DNA of 28,052 nt from DASXTB01 sp036505615 (GTDB taxonomy: Bacteria; Acidobacteriota; UBA6911; JACQSX01). The stretch spans positions 1 through 28,052 of the forward strand of contig DASXTB010000016.1 of NCBI GenBank assembly GCA_036505615.1, in the 5' to 3' direction. Shown piece by piece: positions 14,162 through 21,969 of this stretch (its first letter is position 1; every line of letters begins with the position of its first letter). The notes beneath the pieces are model-generated. The model saw only the letters and a list, made by a program, of their open reading frames with translations. It made no database searches and was not told the DNA's origin. The translations under genes and the position numbers were made by a program.

Positions 14162-15703
14162 ATGGCAGCGGGACATGAAACAATTATTATTCTTGATTTT
14201 GGTTCTCAGTACACTCAACTGATCGCGCGGCGCACGCGCGAAGCCGGCGTTTACAGCGAGATTCATCCCTACAACACTTCCATAAAAGCATTTGAACACA
14301 AGAAGGTAAAGGGCTACATCTTGTCTGGCGGCCCCGATTCGGTTTTTCAGGCTAATGCACCCAAGGGAGATCCCCGAGTTTTCACCGACTCGGTGCCGGT
14401 TTTGGGGATTTGTTACGGACTGCAATGGATGGCGCACCACCAAGGGGGCAAAGTAGTGTCCGCCGGCCGTAGAGAGTACGGACGCGCCCGGTTGCGGCAG
14501 GAGGCTCCAAGCCCTCTCTTCCACCAGCTTCCCTCTGAGTTTGACGTTTGGATGAGCCATGGCGACCACATCGAAATCCTTCCCGAAGACTTCGAAGTGG
14601 TGGCCAGGACCGGCCCATTGACTGCCGCTGTCAAGCATAGCCACCGGCCCGTCTATGGGATTCAATTTCACCCCGAAGTGGCCCACACCGAGCACGGTTT
14701 TTCCATTCTGCGCAATTTTCTCTTCAAAATCTGCCGTTGTTCCGGCGATTGGACCGTTGGGTCATTCACCGGACAGGCAATCGCTGACATACAGACCCGA
14801 GTAGGCGATGGAAGAGCTGTTTGCGCTCTCAGTGGAGGCGTGGATTCTACCGTGGCGGCCGTTCTTGTGGACCGAGCCATCGGCGACCGGCTGACCTGTA
14901 TTTTCGTGGACAACGGCCTGCTGCGGAAAAATGAGTTTCAGGAAGTAATGGAGCGCTTTCGCGACAAACTCCGTTTGAATGTCCGAGGCGTGGACGCGAG
15001 ACGCGAATTTCTATCGCGTTTGGAAGGCGTCGCTGACCCTGAGCAGAAACGGAAGATAATTGGCGCCGAATTCATTCGTACCTTTGAGAGAGAAGCGAAA
15101 AGTCTGGGCAATATTCAGTTTCTGGTGCAGGGGACGCTGTATCCGGACGTCATCGAATCAGTCTCTGTGCGCGGGCCGTCGGCGGTAATAAAGAGTCATC
15201 ACAATGTCGGTGGCCTTCCCGAGAAGATGAATCTCAGGCTGGTCGAGCCGCTCCGGGAGCTGTTCAAAGACGAGGTGCGCCGGGTTGGGATTGAACTCGG
15301 ATTGGACCCCGAGATCATTCAGCGACAGCCGTTTCCCGGGCCGGGATTGGCGGTCCGGGTTCTGGGCCCTGTTTCAGAGGAGCGACTTGAAATCCTGCGC
15401 GCAGCCGACAAGATTGTTGAAGAAGAAGTGCGCGCCGCAGGGCTGTATGAGAAGATTTGGCAATCCTTCGCCATCCTGCTCCCGGTGAGCAGTGTTGGGG
15501 TCATGGGTGACGGGCGAACCTACGAAAACGTGGTCGCGGTACGCGCCGTGCAAAGCCAGGATGGCATGACGGCTGACTGGGCCCATCTTCCCTACCCGCT
15601 CCTTGCCAGCATCTCGAATCGAATCGTCAATCAGGTGCGCGGGGTCAATCGGATTGTGTACGACATCAGCTCGAAACCTCCAAGCACTATCGAGTGGGAA
15701 TAA
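14162..15703 (+). CDS. guaA: GMP synthase (glutamine-hydrolysing)
   Basis: It converts XMP to GMP using glutamine and ATP. The class I glutamine amidotransferase domain (1-190) has nucleophile C84 in GICYGLQ and H170/E172 in FHPEV. The ATP pyrophosphatase domain has the PP-loop SGGVDST (224-230). The C-terminal dimerisation domain is complete, with RQPFPGPGLAVR, GVMGDGRTYENV and the terminal PPSTIEWE. The 513-residue length is normal. A promoter lies directly before the ATG. It is followed by a repeat-filled gap of 112 nt and dnaE. Confidence 0.98.
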   Translation: MAAGHETIIILDFGSQYTQLIARRTREAGVYSEIHPYNTSIKAFEHKKVKGYILSGGPDSVFQANAPKGDPRVFTDSVPVLGICYGLQWMAHHQGGKVVSAGRREYGRARLRQEAPSPLFHQLPSEFDVWMSHGDHIEILPEDFEVVARTGPLTAAVKHSHRPVYGIQFHPEVAHTEHGFSILRNFLFKICRCSGDWTVGSFTGQAIADIQTRVGDGRAVCALSGGVDSTVAAVLVDRAIGDRLTCIFVDNGLLRKNEFQEVMERFRDKLRLNVRGVDARREFLSRLEGVADPEQKRKIIGAEFIRTFEREAKSLGNIQFLVQGTLYPDVIESVSVRGPSAVIKSHHNVGGLPEKMNLRLVEPLRELFKDEVRRVGIELGLDPEIIQRQPFPGPGLAVRVLGPVSEERLEILRAADKIVEEEVRAAGLYEKIWQSFAILLPVSSVGVMGDGRTYENVVAVRAVQSQDGMTADWAHLPYPLLASISNRIVNQVRGVNRIVYDISSKPPSTIEWE

Positions 15704-15707
15704 GACA

Positions 15708-15815
15708 AATGTCGAATGACGAATTCGGAATTCGGAATGAGGAATTTCATATGCCCAATTGTGCGTGTCGAATCGAAACCCGTCATTCGACATTCCGAAT
15801 TCGAAATTCGAAATT
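15708..15815. repeat. Modular inverted repeat between guaA and dnaE
   Basis: Two modules, AATGTCGAATGACG and GAATTCGGAAT, occur near 15709-15741 on the plus strand and return as reverse complements near 15780-15815, in permuted order. Extra GAATTCGGAATTCGG-like and AATTCGAAATTCG copies add local tandem symmetry. The block runs right up to the dnaE ATG at 15816. It resembles a dispersed intergenic repeat; genome copies were not checked. Confidence 0.6.
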
Positions 15816-18800
15816 ATGAAGAGCGATTTCATTCATCTTCATTTGCATTCCGACTACAGCCTGCTGGATGGGGCCTGCAAGATTAGCGCCCTGGTAGCCC
15901 GGGCAAAGACGCTGGGAATGGATTCGCTGGCAATCACCGACCACGGGAACTTGTTTGGCGCTGTTGAGTTTCATGACGCGGCCCTGGAAGCTGGAATCAA
16001 TCCCATTATCGGCTGTGAGGTGTATGTGGCCCGCGACAGCCACCTCGAACGCAACGGCCGGTCCGACAACAGCAACCACTTGGTGCTCCTGGCGAAAGAC
16101 GCCACTGGTTACCATAACCTGATCAAACTGGTGTCCTACGGGTTCATCGAGGGCTTTTATTACAAGCCGCGAGTTGACAAGGAATTGCTGGCGTCGCACA
16201 GCGAGGGCCTGATAGCGCTCAGCGCTTGTCTCAAGGGCGTGGTTGCAACTCATCTGATGCGCGACGAGCTGGAACAAGCTTCGTCCGAAGCCGGGGCGCT
16301 TCAGGAGATTCTTGGGAAGGACAACTTTTACCTCGAGCTGCAGGACCATGGCTTGGATGCTCAGCGTAAGGTCAACGCCGGGTTGATGAGCCTCTCCAGA
16401 AGGCTGGGTGCTCCGCTGGTCGCCACTAACGACTGCCATTACATCACGCGGGAGGATTCCTTCGCGCACGATGTGCTGCTGTGCATCCAGACCGGCAAGA
16501 CGATCAATGACACCAACCGGATGAAATACGTCGCCGAGCAGTTCTATTTGAAATCTTACGACGAGATGTTGAATTCTTTCAGCGACGCCAAAGAAGCGCT
16601 GTTGCGAACGCGGGAGATCGCTGAGCGATGCGCTTTTCGCATGGAAAAGGGGAAGGTGTTGCTCCCGCATTTCGAAGTGCCTCCTGGCTACACAGTCGAG
16701 ACATATTTTGAGGAGATGGTGCGGCGCGGATTTCAGGAACGGCTGGCGGACTGGAAGCGCCTGGAGGCTCAAGGCAAGCTTCGCAATCCAATTTCAATTT
16801 ATCAGGAACGGCTGGAACGCGAGATTAGAATTATCAAGCACACCCAGTTCGCCAGTTACTTCTTGATCGTATGGGATTTTATCCGCTTTGCCAGAGAGCG
16901 GGGTATTCCCGTCGGGCCCGGCCGAGGCAGCGCGGCCGGCAGCCTGGTGTCATACTGCCTGCGAATTACCGATTTAGATCCGCTGCAATACGACTTACTG
17001 TTTGAGCGATTCCTCAACCCGGAGCGAGTCACCCCGCCAGACATTGACATCGATTTCTGCATGAATCGGAGAAATGAGGTGATCGATTACGTCACCCAGA
17101 AATACGGGCGCGAGAATGTCTCTCAAATTATCACTTTCGGGACGATGGCTGCGCGCGGGGTTATCCGCGACGCGGGACGAGGCTTGAACATTCCTTATGC
17201 TGAAGTAGACAGAATCGCCAAGCTGGTGCCACTCTCGCTGGATACTACGCTGGAGAAAGCTCTGGCAACTGTTCCGGAACTGCGCCACATGCAGAATGAG
17301 CCGCGCTACAGTCAACTGATCGAGGTCGCGCAGCGTCTGGAGGGCCTGGCGCGGCACGCTTCCACGCACGCCGCCGGCGTGGTGATTGCGCCTCATCCTC
17401 TCACCGAATATGTACCGCTTTACCGGTCGAACAAAGACGAAATCATGACGCAGTACTCCATGAATGATCTGGAGAAGCTGGGTCTTTTGAAGATGGATTT
17501 TCTCGCCTTGACCACTTTGACCGTGCTGCAGGACGCGATAAGCCGGGTTCGGGAAGAGCTGGGAGTCACTGTCGACTGGAATTCTATTGAATTGAATGAC
17601 CTGGAGACTTTCAAGCTGTTTTCTGAGGGGCGCACTTCTTGCGTGTTCCAATTTGAGAGTCGAGGAATGCGCGACATTCTGAGACGCCTGAAGCCGGACC
17701 GTTTTGAGGACCTGATTGCCCTGAATGCACTTTATCGCCCCGGCCCCATTCAGGGAGGCATGATCGACGAGTACATCAAAAGGCGTCACGGCAAGAGCCA
17801 GGTACGCTACGAGTTGCCGCAGCTTGAGGAAATTCTCAAGGAAACCTACGGAGTAATTGTCTTTCAGGAACAGGTGATGCAGATTGCGAGCAAGCTAGCC
17901 GGTTTCTCGCTGGGGGAAGCGGACCTGCTGCGCCGCGCCATGGGAAAGAAAAAGGCCGATGTGATGCAGGCTCAGCGTGAGAAATTCATTGGTGGAGCAA
18001 TTGCCAATGGTATTAGCGACAAGAAAGCAGTCAGGATCTTTGACCTGATGGAGCAATTCGCAAGCTACGGGTTTCCTAAGGCGCATAGCGCCGCCTACGC
18101 TCTGATCGCTTACCAGACCGCTTACCTGAAGGCGCATTTCCCCGTCCAGTTCATGGCTGCGATTCTGACCTGTGAGATGGACAAGAGCGACAAGATGGTA
18201 CGGCACTTGCTCGAATGCAAGGAAATGGGAATCGAAGTTTCGCCGCCGGACATCAACTCCAGCGAATTTCATTTCAAATCCGCGCACGATAAGATTCTGT
18301 TCGGGTTGGCGGGAATCAAAAATGTCGGGGAATCGGCAATCCGCAGCATTCTGCAATCGAGAAAGGACCAAGGGGAATTCACTTCATTCATCCAGTTCTG
18401 TGAGCGGGTCGACCTGCGCACGGTCAACAAGCGGGTGATCGAAAGCCTGGTCAAGGCGGGGGCTTTCGATACTTTGGGCCAGGGGAGAGCGCGGCTGTTT
18501 CTATCCATCGACCGGGCCATGGAGCGGGCGCAAAGATCTCAACGGGACCGGGAGAGTGGCCAAAGCAGCCTCTTCGGGTCGCTCCCATCAGTGGAAACCA
18601 TACCTGACGACGGCCTGGTCGATGCTGAAGAATGGATCGAAGCCGAGCGTCTGGCTTATGAGAAAGAGACTTTGGGATTCTACGTAACGGGCCACCCGTT
18701 GAAAAAGTTCAAGCATGAAGTCAAATATTTTGCCAACGCTACTGTAGCGGACCTGGGCGAAGAGCTGGCGGGAAAAGAGCTGACCCTCGGCGGAATCATC

Positions 18801-19280
18801 ACCTCTCTTCGGAGGATGCAGACGAGAAAGGGAGATACCATGGCAACATTCCAGTTGGAAGACCTCTCTGGAACCGTCGAGGTGATTGCCTTTCCACAGG
18901 TATACGAGCGCTCCAATTCCCTGCTGCTGACAGACTCGCCGGTTCTGGTACGGGGACGATGCGAGGTCGAAGAGAACGGCGGCGCGCGCATCTTTGCATC
19001 GGAGATACGCTCGCTTAAAACGGTGTGGAACCGCGGCGTTGCGTCGCTGAAGGTCCGCATCACGCTGGAGCGCGTCGATTCGCACTTTATTAATCGGCTG
19101 AAAACGGCTCTTGAGCGCCATCCGGGCAACTGCGATCTGGAGTTTGAGTTGTTGCAATATAGCGATTATAGGCTGATACTGTTTCCCATCCAGTTGAAGG
19201 TTGACCCATCCGCCGAGGTGATGAACCTGCTGCATGAGCTTTGCGGGTCGGACTCGGTAATTGTAATCGCTAAAGAGTGA
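15816..19280 (+). CDS. dnaE: DNA polymerase III alpha subunit
   Basis: This is the replicative polymerase, 1154 residues from ATG 15816. An in-frame ATG at 15759 would translate repeat sequence and is rejected. The N-terminal PHP domain starts FIHLHLHSDYSLLDGA, with SLAITDHGN next. The palm carries PGRGSAAGS and the catalytic aspartates D409 and D411 in PPDIDIDF and D561 in KMDFLAL. Beyond are the finger region with FQEQVMQIA, the helix-hairpin-helix region with GLAGIKNVGESA, and the OB fold with LGGIITSLRRMQTRKGDTMATF, then the tau-binding tail. The order and length fit DnaE1. No Shine-Dalgarno is visible before the start. The stop overlaps a GTG that would extend accA, which I do not use. 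Confidence 0.97.
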   Translation: MKSDFIHLHLHSDYSLLDGACKISALVARAKTLGMDSLAITDHGNLFGAVEFHDAALEAGINPIIGCEVYVARDSHLERNGRSDNSNHLVLLAKDATGYHNLIKLVSYGFIEGFYYKPRVDKELLASHSEGLIALSACLKGVVATHLMRDELEQASSEAGALQEILGKDNFYLELQDHGLDAQRKVNAGLMSLSRRLGAPLVATNDCHYITREDSFAHDVLLCIQTGKTINDTNRMKYVAEQFYLKSYDEMLNSFSDAKEALLRTREIAERCAFRMEKGKVLLPHFEVPPGYTVETYFEEMVRRGFQERLADWKRLEAQGKLRNPISIYQERLEREIRIIKHTQFASYFLIVWDFIRFARERGIPVGPGRGSAAGSLVSYCLRITDLDPLQYDLLFERFLNPERVTPPDIDIDFCMNRRNEVIDYVTQKYGRENVSQIITFGTMAARGVIRDAGRGLNIPYAEVDRIAKLVPLSLDTTLEKALATVPELRHMQNEPRYSQLIEVAQRLEGLARHASTHAAGVVIAPHPLTEYVPLYRSNKDEIMTQYSMNDLEKLGLLKMDFLALTTLTVLQDAISRVREELGVTVDWNSIELNDLETFKLFSEGRTSCVFQFESRGMRDILRRLKPDRFEDLIALNALYRPGPIQGGMIDEYIKRRHGKSQVRYELPQLEEILKETYGVIVFQEQVMQIASKLAGFSLGEADLLRRAMGKKKADVMQAQREKFIGGAIANGISDKKAVRIFDLMEQFASYGFPKAHSAAYALIAYQTAYLKAHFPVQFMAAILTCEMDKSDKMVRHLLECKEMGIEVSPPDINSSEFHFKSAHDKILFGLAGIKNVGESAIRSILQSRKDQGEFTSFIQFCERVDLRTVNKRVIESLVKAGAFDTLGQGRARLFLSIDRAMERAQRSQRDRESGQSSLFGSLPSVETIPDDGLVDAEEWIEAERLAYEKETLGFYVTGHPLKKFKHEVKYFANATVADLGEELAGKELTLGGIITSLRRMQTRKGDTMATFQLEDLSGTVEVIAFPQVYERSNSLLLTDSPVLVRGRCEVEENGGARIFASEIRSLKTVWNRGVASLKVRITLERVDSHFINRLKTALERHPGNCDLEFELLQYSDYRLILFPIQLKVDPSAEVMNLLHELCGSDSVIVIAKE

Positions 19281-19281
19281 A

Positions 19282-19319
19282 AAAATTTGGGGACAGACTG
19301 CTTCCATTGTCCAAATTTT
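19282..19319. repeat. REP-like hairpin between dnaE and accA
   Basis: AAAATTTGG at 19282-19290 pairs with CCAAATTTT at 19311-19319, enclosing GGACAGACTGCTTCCATTGT, which can extend the stem as GGACA/TGTCC. The GGGGACAGAC motif resembles REP-type sequences mobilised by REP-associated transposases in other bacteria. That link is from memory and unverified. Confidence 0.5.
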
Positions 19320-19351
19320 CCATCGACAGCCTCATTGCAACCGAATTTGCC

Positions 19352-20290
19352 ATGAATGATTTTGAGCGCGAGATAGAGGACCTGAAGGAAAAAATTGAGG
19401 ACTTCGAGTCACAACCCACGACTACCGACGTGGAGATCGCTCTGCACGAGATGCGCCAGGCGCTGGAGGACCTCAAGAGAGAGATGACCTCCAAACCTAG
19501 GCCGGACGCTTGGGAGCGCACGCTTTTGGCCCGCCACGAGAACCGCCCTTACACCCTGGATATCATCAGCCACATTTTTGAGAATTTCACCGAAATCCAT
19601 GGAGATCGAAAATTCCACGATGATCCAGCCATGATCTGCGGATTTGCGATATTCGACGGGAAGCCGGTCGTTGTCGTGGGCCAGCAGAAGGGCCGCAACA
19701 TGAAGCAGAGGATCTTCCGCAATTACGGAATGGCGAAGCCTGAGGGCTATCGAAAAGCTATCCGCGTGATGAAGATCGGAGAGAAATTTGGACTGCCGAT
19801 AATGACCTTCGTAGACACTCCGGGCGCCTACCCCGGGATTGGAGCTGAAGAAAGAGGCCAGGCAGAAGCGATTGCTTTCAATCTGCGGGAGATGGCCAAG
19901 CTTCGGGTACCCGTCATCATCACCATTTTGGGGGAAGGCGGCAGTGGAGGTGCGCTTGCGATCGGCGTCGGAGACACGGTATTGATGCTGGAAAACGCCA
20001 TCTATTCGGTGATCGCTCCGGAGAGCTGCTCGGCCATCCTCTGGAAGGACCAATTGCACGCCCGTGAGGCTGCCAATGCCCTGCGACTGTCCGCGCCGGA
20101 CTTATCCGAATTCAGGCTGATCGATGAGATCGTTCCCGAGCCCGCCGGCGGCGCACACGCTGACCACCGGCAGACAGCGCAGACTCTGGCCGAGCGTCTC
20201 CGGCGGCATCTGGCAGACCTTGAGAAAATTTCACCTGAGGAACGGCTTAACCGGCGCTATGAGAAGTTTCGAAGGATGGGATGTGGATGA
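19352..20290 (+). CDS. accA: Acetyl-CoA carboxylase carboxyltransferase subunit alpha
   Basis: It forms the carboxyltransferase with AccD and makes malonyl-CoA for fatty acid synthesis. The N-terminal helix MNDFEREIEDLKEKIEDF is typical, followed by RPYTLDIISHIFENFTEIHGDR, then QQKGRNMKQRIFRNYGM, then FVDTPGAYPGIGAEERGQ and GEGGSGGALAIGVGD. From ATG 19352 the protein has 312 residues, near the family length. The upstream GTG at 19277 would add 25 residues read from the hairpin repeat, so ATG is preferred. Its end overlaps the next gene by 10 nt. No accD is in the window. Confidence 0.97.
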   Translation: MNDFEREIEDLKEKIEDFESQPTTTDVEIALHEMRQALEDLKREMTSKPRPDAWERTLLARHENRPYTLDIISHIFENFTEIHGDRKFHDDPAMICGFAIFDGKPVVVVGQQKGRNMKQRIFRNYGMAKPEGYRKAIRVMKIGEKFGLPIMTFVDTPGAYPGIGAEERGQAEAIAFNLREMAKLRVPVIITILGEGGSGGALAIGVGDTVLMLENAIYSVIAPESCSAILWKDQLHAREAANALRLSAPDLSEFRLIDEIVPEPAGGAHADHRQTAQTLAERLRRHLADLEKISPEERLNRRYEKFRRMGCG

Positions 20291-20772
20291 TGGAAACTGA
20301 TCCAATTCCGCTGTTCGCCGCCGACGTGATGCTGGGGCGACTGGCGCGCTGGCTGCGCGCCACCGGCCTGAATGTTTTTTATAACAATCAGGCCAGCGAC
20401 GACCAGCTGATTCAACTCTTTCTGAACGAGAGGCGCTGGATCATAACCAGGGACCGCGGCCTGGTGAGGCGTCGCGTCCTGCAAAGGGTTATTTTTATTG
20501 AAGCGGAGACGCTGGAAGAGCAGCTGCGGGAGTTCTTCGAAAAGACGCAATTTATCTTCGACCGAAACCTGCTGCGCCCGTTTTCCAGGTGTGTGGACTG
20601 TAATAATGCTCTGCTCCCCCTGCAGCCGGAACAGGCCGAGCCCCGAGTACCTCCTTACATCTTCCAGCACCATGACACTTTCAAGCTCTGTCCTTCGTGC
20701 GGGAAAGTCTTTTGGGCCGGCACACACCGGGACCGCATCCAGGCGTTCCTGAAAAGGGCGATTCCCTTCTGA
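20281..20772 (+). CDS. Mut7-C PIN-like RNase domain protein with zinc ribbon
   Basis: This 163-residue protein matches the Mut7-C family, a PIN-fold domain predicted to be an RNase and named after the C. elegans Mut-7 C-terminus. The start FAADVMLGRLARWLRATG is characteristic. Acidic site candidates are D15, D40/D41 and D58 (WIITRDRGL). The C-terminal half carries a zinc ribbon with CVDC (C104, C107) and CPSC (C137, C140), followed by GKVFWAGTHRDR, also family typical. The start overlaps accA by 10 nt, so it is probably translated with accA. Substrate RNA is unknown. Confidence 0.9.
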   Translation: MWMMETDPIPLFAADVMLGRLARWLRATGLNVFYNNQASDDQLIQLFLNERRWIITRDRGLVRRRVLQRVIFIEAETLEEQLREFFEKTQFIFDRNLLRPFSRCVDCNNALLPLQPEQAEPRVPPYIFQHHDTFKLCPSCGKVFWAGTHRDRIQAFLKRAIPF

Positions 20773-20802
20773 AGGCTGCGAATCCAGGAATTACAGTATG
20801 AC

Positions 20803-20919
20803 GAACCACGGGGGACACTGGGAACACGGGGAATTTTATGATTCCGTTATTAATAAGAATTTGCTGGGAATTTCGAAAGCCCGTGTGGTCCCCGTGTTCC
20901 CAGTGTTCCCCGTGGTTTC
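20803..20919. repeat. Long inverted repeat at the convergent Mut7-C/mutM junction
   Basis: The arm at 20803-20831 (core GAACCACGG, GGACACTGGGAACACGGGGA) is nearly the reverse complement of 20889-20919, with a 57-nt AT-rich spacer. Symmetry weakens but continues outward. It sits between two converging genes and could end transcription from both sides, although no T-tract follows either arm. Confidence 0.65.
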
Positions 20920-20955
20920 ATAGTTTCGAGACAGCCTCCAAGCCTCGCCGCGGAA

Positions 20956-21750
20956 CTAAGACTGGCAAACGGGACAGTAGTAGGTGGTCCTTTGGCCCTG
21001 CTTCAGGCTCCTCAAATTGCTAGCGCAGCGGGGACACTTCTGATCTCCATGGCGATGGGGCATCAGGTATTTGCGCGGGAGACGTTCAATCTCAGAACGC
21101 AGGCGAACCGCTTCATTTAAGACCTGCTTCATATTTTGAAATAGGCTCTCCCATTCGGACAGCTTCAGCGAACCGGGACGCCGGCGCGGGTCAATCAGGC
21201 TCTGAAAGAGAATCTCATCGGCATACAGATTGCCGATTCCGGCAATCAACTTCTGATTCATCAATGCTTGTTTCAGCGGCTGCCGGGATCGCCCCAATAT
21301 TTTCTTCAATGCTTCCTTTGATGGGATTTCCAATAACGGATCAGGTCCAAGAAGCTTGAGGCGCTCAAATCTGTCCAAGTCGGTTACCCACCAGATCCCT
21401 CCGAAGCGCCGCATGTTCACATAATGTAGAGAGCCGTCATCAAACACAAACACGGTTCTCGAATAAGCCGGCGAACGCAGCGCGGATCTTGAAAAATGTA
21501 GGGACCCAGTCATTCCGAAATGAATCACCACCAGGCCGGGATCTCCGGCGCCGTCGAGGCGGGCCACCAGGTACTTCCCTTTTCGCTCCGCTGTATTGAA
21601 CTGTCTGCCCACCAGTAACTTCCTCAAGCGGTGAGCCTTCATCCCTGGGAAATTCTTTGGATCAGCGTTCACAACGGCGCGGATAGCCTTGCGCAGGGCG
21701 TATCGCGCAAAATAACTGCGGTAGGTTTCGACTTCAGGTAATTCCGGCAC
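20956..21750 (-). CDS. mutM: Formamidopyrimidine-DNA glycosylase (Fpg/Nei family)
   Basis: It removes oxidised purines such as 8-oxoguanine. The N-terminus MPELPEVETYRSYF supplies the catalytic Pro2 and Glu3 after Met removal. ERKGKYL carries the conserved Lys (K57), GIGNLYADEILF is the helix-two-turn-helix, and the C-terminal zinc finger is C239-x2-C242 ... C259-x2-C262 with R254 in QGQRTTYYC. The start is GTG at 21750. At 264 residues it is of normal length. The Fpg/Nei distinction rests on overall resemblance to Fpg. A long inverted repeat separates it from mutL upstream. Confidence 0.92.
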   Translation of the reverse strand: MPELPEVETYRSYFARYALRKAIRAVVNADPKNFPGMKAHRLRKLLVGRQFNTAERKGKYLVARLDGAGDPGLVVIHFGMTGSLHFSRSALRSPAYSRTVFVFDDGSLHYVNMRRFGGIWWVTDLDRFERLKLLGPDPLLEIPSKEALKKILGRSRQPLKQALMNQKLIAGIGNLYADEILFQSLIDPRRRPGSLKLSEWESLFQNMKQVLNEAVRLRSEIERLPRKYLMPHRHGDQKCPRCASNLRSLKQGQRTTYYCPVCQS

Positions 21751-21777
21751 GAATCGATTCTAGTAGATCGTAAGAAA

Positions 21778-21960
21778 AGTTGAATTGGTACTATTTTTGG
21801 GACACGGATAACACAGAAAACGCGGTTTTGCGAATGTCCTGCCAGGGCGTCCCTGGTAAGCTTTGAACTAACTCAGCAATTATTTGAGGCCCTGGCGGGA
21901 CATTCGTAGATCCATGTCCTCCGCGTCATCCCTGTCCCAAGAATGTTACCAATTTAACTT
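21778..21960. repeat. Two-tier inverted repeat between mutL and mutM
   Basis: Inner arms CGAATGTCCTGCCAGGGC (21831-21848) and its near-perfect reverse complement (21889-21906) are nested in outer arms (about 21778-21824 and 21911-21960) that share AAGTTGAATTGGTA, TTTTTGGGACA and CGCGG-like segments as imperfect complements. The whole element is about 183 bp and fills the gap between two same-strand genes. Confidence 0.7.
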
Positions 21961-21969
21961 CTGTCACTG

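Noticed and set aside
15759..15815. 19-residue N-terminal extension of DnaE
   Set aside because: It translates the intergenic repeat; family homology begins at the Met encoded at 15816.
15783..16772. 329-codon minus-strand frame opposite the start of dnaE
   Set aside because: Shadow of dnaE; GC-biased codons in the real gene keep the opposite frame open.
19277..19351. GTG start that would overlap the dnaE stop and extend AccA by 25 residues
   Set aside because: The extension reads through the REP-like hairpin, and AccA homology begins at ATG 19352.
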